A DNA stretch of 64,000 nucleotides from Neoechinorhynchus agilis (lineage: Eukaryota > Acanthocephala). Where the stretch lies: positions 19,158,001-19,222,000 of the forward strand of contig CM121341.1 of assembly GCA_051530055.1 (NCBI GenBank), written 5' to 3'. Every line of letters begins with the position of its first letter. Within the stretch, counting starts at the first letter, position 1. Under the pieces are notes generated by a model, which was not told where the DNA came from, did no database searches, and worked only from the letters and a program-made list of their open reading frames with translations. Position numbers and translations under genes: made by a program. Positions 57,346 through 64,000 of this stretch are shown here, one piece after another.

Positions 57346-59264
57346 CTAAAGAGTTAGCTAAATGTTTAAGTATGAAAAATTTCGATTCGCTTAACACTTT
57401 AATCAAACACGATTGACTTCTGTGAAAATATAAAATTCAATAAAAATAAATTATTATGCACTATAATAAACCAAAATTCAAACGGACTAATAATTGAACG
57501 CGGCGGGTTGCTGCGCCAATAAGGGTTTTTACGATTGCTAAAAACGAAACATAGTTCGCTGGATGCTTAGCTTCCGAGCAAAACCACAGTGCAAAAATAT
57601 CTTAGCTCCTTCGAATTCATTGATGCTACGGTTTTTCTATATTCGCATTAAAAACTAAAACCAAAGTCAGGTTTGGTTTTTAAATGGAAACTCGGGCGGG
57701 CTGTTGTAATATGATAAATTTAAATCCATATTTACGAGCTTTTGCCTTCTCATAGCTTCTTCAGGAATCTACAAAGGCACGTGGAAATGAGAAATGTTTA
57801 TTAAAGAAGCGACATAAACAATTCCTCGACGAACATTTTTCTTTATCACATTACAACAGTCCGACCAAGGTTCCATTTTAAAACAAAACGTTGATCACTT
57901 ATGCGGCTGGAAAATCAAGTAGTATTTCACAAGAAAATAAAAGTCATTTGCAATGAAAGCAAATCAATGGGATGTTTGTACACAAATTTGGTACAAATGG
58001 TAGAATAAACCACATTTAGAAAAAAATAAAATTGCCAATTAAAGATCATAAGTGGAAAAGGAAGATCCATTGGTTTTTTTAGGATAGCAGGTCTAAATTC
58101 GTTCTTTATCACACGCAGATTTTGCGTTTATAACATAAATTTCAAGTCTTTAAATAAAGGCGACGAATCAAAATCATTAAGAGTACAACTGAATTTCAAT
58201 TGCGAGATGAATTAAATTGTCAACCGCATTTGATGAAATTGTAGCATAAAGTGTCAGTTCGTTAACCCTGTAGTCTATTCTTTGTCTTTTTGCGAAGAAA
58301 AACTTCAACATAGGCCATGGTTTGAGCAAAGTGAACTTCCAAGGGTGGGCATAGGTGCCCCAGCAAGTGATCACGGGCATAAACTGAGGCTTATTAAAGT
58401 AGGTTCGAACCACACAGAAGCTTACTTCAGCATCCGTTGTCAGCATCCGCTAAAAATTATGACTTGCGATCAATGCGCAAATAAGAAACAAACCTCCATC
58501 TTCGAAGAAAAAACCGATAGGTTGATAATGCTCCTTCTAATGTGGCACACAGAAAAGGGACAAGTGCATGAAAGAATGTGAGGCGTTTGGCGCAAGATTT
58601 CTATGAGCAACTTAGCCGACGTAGTGTTGAAAAAGAGTGCAGAACAAAGATCGAAGTTCAAGCTTTTACGATCCCAATATTAAATAATAAAGTGATAATC
58701 AAACACGGGATGTAACTCGATATTAACTTGCTCCGAATGCCCTTTCTAAGACGATATTCTAACCTCTATTTAAACGGCAACATCGATTTTATCGACCTAA
58801 GAACATGAAAATAATCACTGAGTTTTAAGAAAATACATATAACATCGATATCTTCAGAAGATAATTAGTTGAAATAAAAGCAGAATCCCGACCAACTCAC
58901 GCATGGGCGCTTCTTTAATTCAACTTGTAAAATCTATTCGCTTGCACATTTTAACACCAGCAAGCACATTTTGAGGAAAATCAAAAAAGATTTGCGATGC
59001 TGAACGCATTGTTATATTTTTAATTGAGTTGTATTTATGAACAAACTCAATTTAGCCATTTAAGATTTAAGGGCGAATCAATATCAAAGCTGCGTTTCCA
59101 TACTCATCAACGTTATCGCTGTTCGACATCAAATTCGATATGTAACTTTAATCGATTAAGATCATTGGAGAGATCAAACTTCATCGAATACGATAATCGT
59201 TTAGATTTTCGGAGCATTTTGGTGCTCGTCCACAAGGGATCGCCTTTATCAATATCAACCTTAC
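57346..59264. other. intergenic, no recognised gene
   Basis: AT-rich. Frames at 58177-58446 (-) and 58282-58581 (+) overlap in antisense. Neither has a recognised domain. Confidence 0.35.
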
Positions 59265-60770
59265 ACAATCTTTAAAGGATAACTTTCATTAGATGTGGAA
59301 GTAACTTGGAGGTATAAAGGACAAAATTTAGTCGTAGCTGACGCTTAAGAAGCGGACAGCGCAAATAATGGATTGCTTCGATGCTGTCCCTTTTTTAGGA
59401 ATGCTACCTTCATGCACTGCATTTGTTGATCGTAGCATTTTGTAGAATACAAAGGAAAATTAGACAGCGAGTTTACTAACGTGTACAAAACTGACTTCGA
59501 GAATCAATTTAAAAGACGTTCTATCGATATCGACGGCACCGAGTCTTTAAAGGATAACTTTCATTAGATGTGGAAGCAACTTGGAGGTATAAAGGACAAA
59601 ATTTAATCGTAGCTGACGCTGAAGAAGCCGACAGCGCAAATAATGGATTGCTTCGATGCAGTCCCTTTTTTTAGGAATGCTTCCTTCATGCACTGCATTT
59701 GTGGATCGTAGCATTTTGTAGAATACAAAGGAAAATTAGACAGCGAGTTTACTAGCGTGTGGAAAACTGACTCCGAGAATCAATTTAAAAGACGTTCTAT
59801 CGATATCGACGGTACCGAGTCTTTAAAGGATAACTTTCATTAGACGTGGAAGTAACTTGGAGGTTTAAAGGACAAAATTTAATCGTAGCTGACGCTGAAG
59901 AAGCCGACAGCGCAAATAATGGATTGCTTCGATGCAGTCCCTTTTTTTAGGAATGATTCCTTTATGCACTGCATTTGTTGATCGTAGCATTTTGTAGAAT
60001 ACAAAGGAAAATTAGATAGCGAGTTTACTAGCGTGTGCAAAACTGACTCCGAGATTCAATTTAAAAGACGTTCTATCGATATCGATCGTACCGAGTCTTT
60101 AAAGGATGACTGTCATTGGATGTGGAAGTAACTTTGGAGATATAAAGGACAGCATTTAATCGTAGCTGACGCTTAAGAAGCGGACAGCGCAAATAATGGA
60201 TTGCTTCGATGCAGTCCCTTTTTTACGAATGCTTCCTTCATGCACTGCATTTGTCAATCGTAGAATTTTGCAAAATAACAAGGAAAATTAGACCGCGAGT
60301 TTACTGACGTGTGCAAAACTGACTCCGAGAATCAATTTAAAAGACGTTCTATCGATATCGACCATACACAATCTTTAAAGGATAACTTTCATTAGATGTG
60401 GTAGTAACTTGTGAGATATAAAGGACAGCATTTTATCGTAGCTGACACCTAAGAAGCCGACAGCGCAAATAATGGATTGCTTCGATGCAGTCCCTTTTTT
60501 GAACGCTACCTTCATGCACTACAGCATAATAGATTGCTTCGATGCAGTACCTTTTTTTGGAACGCTACCTTCATGCACTGCATTTGTGGATCGTAGCATT
60601 TTGCAGAAAACAAAGGAAAATTAGACCGCGAGTTTACTGACGTGTGCAAAACTGACTCCGAGAATCAATTTAAAAGTGATTTTGTCGATAGCGACCGGAC
60701 CCAGTCTTTAAAAGATAACTGCCATTAGATGTGGAAGTTACTTTGCAGATATAGGACAGCATTTTATGCG
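59265..60770. repeat. tandem array, unit about 276 bp, about 5.5 copies
   Basis: TCTTTAAAGGATAACTTTCATTAG or close variants recur at 59269, 59543, 59820, 60096, 60372 and 60705. Spacing is 274-277 bp except the last (333 bp), where part of the unit (ATTGCTTCGATGCAGT..CTTTTTT) is duplicated within the copy. Units also share GCACTGCATTTGT and ACGTTCTATCGATATCGA. The array abuts the 3' end of the unrecognised gene at 60.76-61.42 kb. Confidence 0.95.
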
Positions 60771-61417
60771 CGTTTCAACCGTTTATCCTTATAGTTATTT
60801 GATCCTCCTTTCGCTCTTGTTCCTACTCGTTCAGATGTTTCTTCGACCTTTTGTTCGACCGTAGCTTTCTTAGTAGTTACTGAAGGTGAATCACTTTCAC
60901 TTTTCCTATCGTTACCTTTTATCTTGGTCACAATATCATGCTCCTTCACAGTAATTTTCGAATCATTAAGTACTGCAGGCTGAATACCCTCCTGAGGTTG
61001 GTACCAAGTCCCTTGTAATTGTTGAAATATTCGCTGTCTTTTGGATACCACTCGTTTCCAACGAATCTTCGCTTGAGTTTGCCACAATGATAGAATCTTC
61101 CAAAACCGTATTATCCTTCGTGGCAGCTTCACTAGCCGATTTATGTAAGCCTTTAGCTCATTTCTTAGAATTCCCCTTTGAAATCTTTGCCTCTTTGTAC
61201 TGTTAACTTTTTTCCCTTTGCACTTTTTGACTTCGACCAACTGTTCACTTTTGAGAGCTTCAATTTCGCACTGAATAGCTTCCGCTAATATACCCTAAAC
61301 TGTGCTCATCGCTTCAATTAATGAACCCTTTAGAGTATCAGTGACTCGTTCAAAACACTTCTTTTGTGCAACATCAAGAAAAGCAGAATACTTGGTAGAT
61401 TCTTGTTCACCGTTCAT
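60764..61417 (-). pseudogene. unrecognised Lys/Arg-rich ORF with one in-frame stop
   Basis: ATG 61417 opens MNGEQESTKYSAFLDVAQKK and runs 40 codons to a TAG at 61295-61297. The same frame continues 177 codons (ILAEAIQCEIEALKSEQLVE, basic middle, acidic/Ser-rich end) to the stop at 60764. Strong continuity on both sides of the TAG suggests one former protein of about 217 residues. No domain is recognised; the first third could be coiled coil. Its ATG overlaps the stop of an upstream frame (61414-61638) as ATGA. Confidence 0.4.
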
Positions 61418-61638
61418 TGATTTGTTGAGAGAGTAGACGTTAACGAGAGGGAGAGGACGTTATCGAGTTCAGCGGTACGGCAGATTGAACTACGAAGGTC
61501 TGCGATTTTTTGTGTTAAGAAGTGGATGCCACTAAAAAAGAAAGGTACTTTAATACTGATTTTAACAGACTTCAGCGATCTTGCTGCAACTTCGCTTCGA
61601 AAATGGCTTAATGAAGAAGAAAGTTCGGTTTCAACCAT
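61414..61638 (-). CDS. unrecognised ORF, 74 aa
   Basis: ATG 61638 to TGA 61414-61416, with protein-like composition (ELSSSLSHFRSEVAARSLKS, HFLTQKIADLRSSICRTAEL). It overlaps the next ORF by 4 nt. No domain recognised. It might be the N-terminus of the following frame after a one-base shift. Confidence 0.3.
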   Translation of the reverse strand: MVETELSSSLSHFRSEVAARSLKSVKISIKVPFFFSGIHFLTQKIADLRSSICRTAELDNVLSLSLTSTLSTNQ

Positions 61639-61789
61639 TTTAAAAAGGGGTTATGACAAAATCGGAAACGTGATTTTCTTTGAACAATCGTATTAAACAA
61701 AAGATCATTATAATGTTTAATCTTTTTTTCGATAATTTTTAAATTGTTAATTTCTGTTTGGAGGATTTTAAATTATACGAAAAATATAT

Positions 61790-61925
61790 GACGTTACTGA
61801 TGAGGCGAGGTTACCTCGCGAACTCAAATAAATCAAATAGGTTATGACCGGGATTACTTTCACCAAAAGTACACTTTGATTAACCCGAAGGATTTTCTCT
61901 GTCGATGATATACGAAAAATGTTTC
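61790..61925 (-). repeat. foldback element fragment
   Basis: Diverged copy of the left arm and extra left end of the foldback element at 55.6 kb: CTGATGAGGCGAGGTTACCTCGCGAA, TTATGACCGGGATTA and AACCCGAAGGATTTTCT. Only one arm is present. Confidence 0.7.
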
Positions 61926-63038
61926 ATGAGAATTTATTGGTTCCAATATTTCGGCCCATTATCAAGGTTAATTTATACGGATAATGTTTAGCGCTCAAAT
62001 ATTGAACGAATCATTTTAAAATCGAAACCGGCAATCGATTTTTTCGTGGAAGTGTGAACTTGGGTTCGTTTGGCTATTTCAGGATAGTAATTAGCAATTA
62101 GATTGCTGAATCTTTCCTTTGACGAACCAATGTTTTTAAGAAAAGTCTACTGCCCTAATTCACCCTTCAAAAGAAACTACCTATTATGGTAGTCGGACTG
62201 GATTGAAATGAAGTTAATGAAAGATGATTGGTTCGCTGTCATGCCCACAGAAAGAATTGCGAATGACCAGCTCCTTTGACGAATTATTTACGGACCAATC
62301 ATTTTCCTTCGATTTGATTGTATCCTCTTTTTTCTTGCTCGTTTGGGTCCGACACAAGTTTACTGCGGAATGTTGTCGTTTGTCAATTGAAGTAAGAATT
62401 GAGATAAAATTAGTTTATGTAAGACGCGAAGCGTTTTATAAAACAACATTTTTTTGAACTTTTCTCTCATTTGAGAGGTCGTTCTTTTCAGCATTGTTGG
62501 TTTTCGACTTTGTTCTTCTCCTTTCCCAGCGTCTTGAAATCTCCGCTCACACCGTCCTCCCACCTCTTCTTGAGCCGGGATAAAATATTGTAATCCCTCA
62601 GATTTCTAGGATTTTAAAAATAGTAGTAGCGTTTTGTATGAAGGATTCGGGTGAAACGATTTTTAAACGTTAAGAATTTACATTATGCCCATCAATGTTG
62701 GCTCTTTGTCAATCACATAGATAATTCATAAATAATTCAATTTGGACTCTAAATAATCTATTAAAACTTGGTCTGAGCTGACAGCATTTTCAATTGTTCG
62801 CTAAAACTAAGAAATGGTCATTGACGTCTTCATAAAATCACAATGCATTACAGAAAGGAATAGAAACGACTAATTATTTTGAAGAAACCAGCATGAAAAA
62901 TAGTTCGTGTTCTCATAAAAATTTAGCTTACTTGTTCATTTGCTCCACAATATTTTGCATTAAGGTGTAAATGTAAAATTAAACATGAAAAGGTTTACAG
63001 CACGCGTTCCCCTTCCACTATGAATTCCGTTTCCTCAG
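61926..63038. other. spacer and 5' region of CHAF1B
   Basis: AT-rich; a 77-codon plus-strand frame at 62224-62457 is not supported. Confidence 0.35.
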
Positions 63039-64000
63039 ATGAAGACTTATTTGCCCCAAATAAATTGGCACGATCAAGATCAGATTTCATCGTGCCACTT
63101 CAATCCCGCGGATCCAGGGGAGTTAGTAACTTGCGGTGCTTCGCCCAATATTAGGATATGGCGCTTTGACGCTTTGGATCCAGGAAATCTGGTCACGTTC
63201 ATGAGCGAGTACACTGTTCACGTTCCGTGGATTAACTGTGTCAGATTTAACTCCACCGGAAGGCAAATTGGCTCTTGCTCGGACGATGCGACTTTATGCA
63301 TTGTAGAAAAACACATTCAAGTGACGGATGATCAAACGGCGACCAATTCTTGGAGAAAGGTTAGGAGATTAAGAGGTCATCTACAACCAGTGGTGGATTT
63401 TGCTTGGTCGACGGATGATAGATTTATCGTAAGTGGATCGATGGATAACATCCTAATGGTATGGAATGTCGAGCACGAGAATCGAATTGCAATGTTCCCT
63501 GATGCTACCGGTGGGATCGTGGGGGTTTGTGTGGATCCTTTGGGACAATATTTCTGCTCTCAGAGTACAGACCGTTTCTTGAGATTATACGATTGGGACA
63601 AATTAAGGTTGGCAAATAAGGTGTGCAAAGTGCCACCGTTCAAATTACCGGGTATAAAAACACCAAGGACCCTTTTGAGTATTTTTCAAGGACACGATGT
63701 TGCATCACTCAATCGCAGGCTGTGCTTTACTCCCGATGGTCAATTTTTAATCGCCACAAGTTGTAGTTGCGAAGGAATGGATCTCCCAAGCGGGCATAGT
63801 CTCAGTCGATCAGCCGCAGTATTTCATCGTTCTGATTTCGAAAAACCAGTTGCCTTTCTACCTGTTGACCCAACTGAATCGACCAAAGGAGTAGCGGCAT
63901 ATCCATTTAAGCTCAAGCTTATATCGGATAACTGCCAAGGATTCGGTAAAGGCCTGAACTTAGTTTATCGGTTGGTTGTCGCGGTCGTGACGGGAATATC
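63039..64000 (+). CDS. chaf1b: Chromatin assembly factor 1 subunit p60 (CHAF1B), 5' part
   Basis: From ATG 63039 the frame stays open for 320 codons to the window edge. It starts MKTYLPQINWHDQDQISS (human [20 protein letters not shown]). WD40 repeats follow: LVTCGASPNIRIWRFD, INCVRFNSTGRQIGSCSDDA, WRKVRRLRGHLQPVVDFAWS, FIVSGSMDNILMVWNVE, GVCVDPLGQYFCSQSTDRFL and NRRLCFTPDGQFLIATS, then FHRSDFEKPVAFLP and LNLVYRLVVAV, all in CAF-1 p60 order. The protein binds p150 and ASF1 to load H3-H4 on newly replicated DNA. No intron in this part. The remaining repeats and the C-terminal ASF1-binding tail lie outside the window. TCCTCAG just before the ATG could also be a splice acceptor. Confidence 0.93.
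   Translation, partial: MKTYLPQINWHDQDQISSCHFNPADPGELVTCGASPNIRIWRFDALDPGNLVTFMSEYTVHVPWINCVRFNSTGRQIGSCSDDATLCIVEKHIQVTDDQTATNSWRKVRRLRGHLQPVVDFAWSTDDRFIVSGSMDNILMVWNVEHENRIAMFPDATGGIVGVCVDPLGQYFCSQSTDRFLRLYDWDKLRLANKVCKVPPFKLPGIKTPRTLLSIFQGHDVASLNRRLCFTPDGQFLIATSCSCEGMDLPSGHSLSRSAAVFHRSDFEKPVAFLPVDPTESTKGVAAYPFKLKLISDNCQGFGKGLNLVYRLVVAVVTGI

Noticed and set aside
58400-58416. GGTTCGAACC as a tRNA B box
   Set aside because: No A box or acceptor stem at the right distance; the word is a simple palindrome.

Overview
The window is nuclear DNA from a small animal, most likely a nematode. The reasons are compact genes, most introns 48-57 bp long with GT..AG ends, a ShKT-domain gene, nematode-like cdc-42 and V-ATPase d proteins, and AT-rich spacers. 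A basal nematode clade (Dorylaimia) is only a guess. Nothing bacterial or organellar was seen.

Host genes, left to right: cdc-42 (+, 3.4-4.1 kb), RNase P subunit rpp21 (-, 4.4-4.9), EMG1/NEP1 rRNA methyltransferase (+, 16.8-17.8), a small secreted Cys-rich gene and a ShKT gene (-, 18.5-20.2), alpha-1,6-fucosyltransferase FUT8 (+, 20.6-22.9), a Sen54-like tRNA endonuclease subunit (-, 23.3-23.7), FANCI in two blocks (+, 24.4-28.8) with an intronless SET/TAF-I gene antisense between them, exocyst SEC10/EXOC5 (+, 29.2-31.6), V-ATPase V0 subunit d (-, 31.9-33.2), a calpain (-, 35.6-37.2), a Notch-like transmembrane/ankyrin protein (-, 38.3-40.3), a C2H2 zinc-finger repressor (-, 41.6-42.4), ADP/ATP translocase (-, 43.8-44.7), an interrupted cadherin (-, 46.2-48.6), NAPE-PLD (-, 56.3-57.3) and the 5' part of CAF-1 p60/CHAF1B (+, 63.0 to the right edge). 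They are mostly unrelated housekeeping genes with no shared pathway; FANCI and CAF-1 p60 both act on replicating DNA.

Repeats fill the gaps. A 393-bp satellite (12 copies, 5.97-10.69 kb) has a tRNA-like stretch and a dispersed relative at 17.9-18.1 kb. Two further tandem arrays have units of about 200 bp (33.67-34.44) and 276 bp (59.27-60.77). A single-ORF LINE with a restriction-like endonuclease is nearly complete at 52.7-56.1 kb; pieces of it or close kin lie at 15.4-16.3 and 18.2-18.4, and its 3' tail recurs at 1.7, 11.2 and 50.0 kb. Three other LINE remnants lie at 0-1, 34.6-35.3 and 51.9-52.5 kb. Foldback/MITE elements occur at 2.2, 5.0-5.4, 25.4-25.6, 38.1, 40.8, 55.6-55.8 and 61.8 kb. 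One sits inside the LINE coding region, and it is present at the same site in a second LINE copy.

Most worth following up: the foldback family with a hammerhead-ribozyme-like half core, the tRNA-like satellite, FANCI split around an antisense SET gene, a Notch intracellular domain without a visible ectodomain, and several otherwise coherent frames broken by single stop codons.
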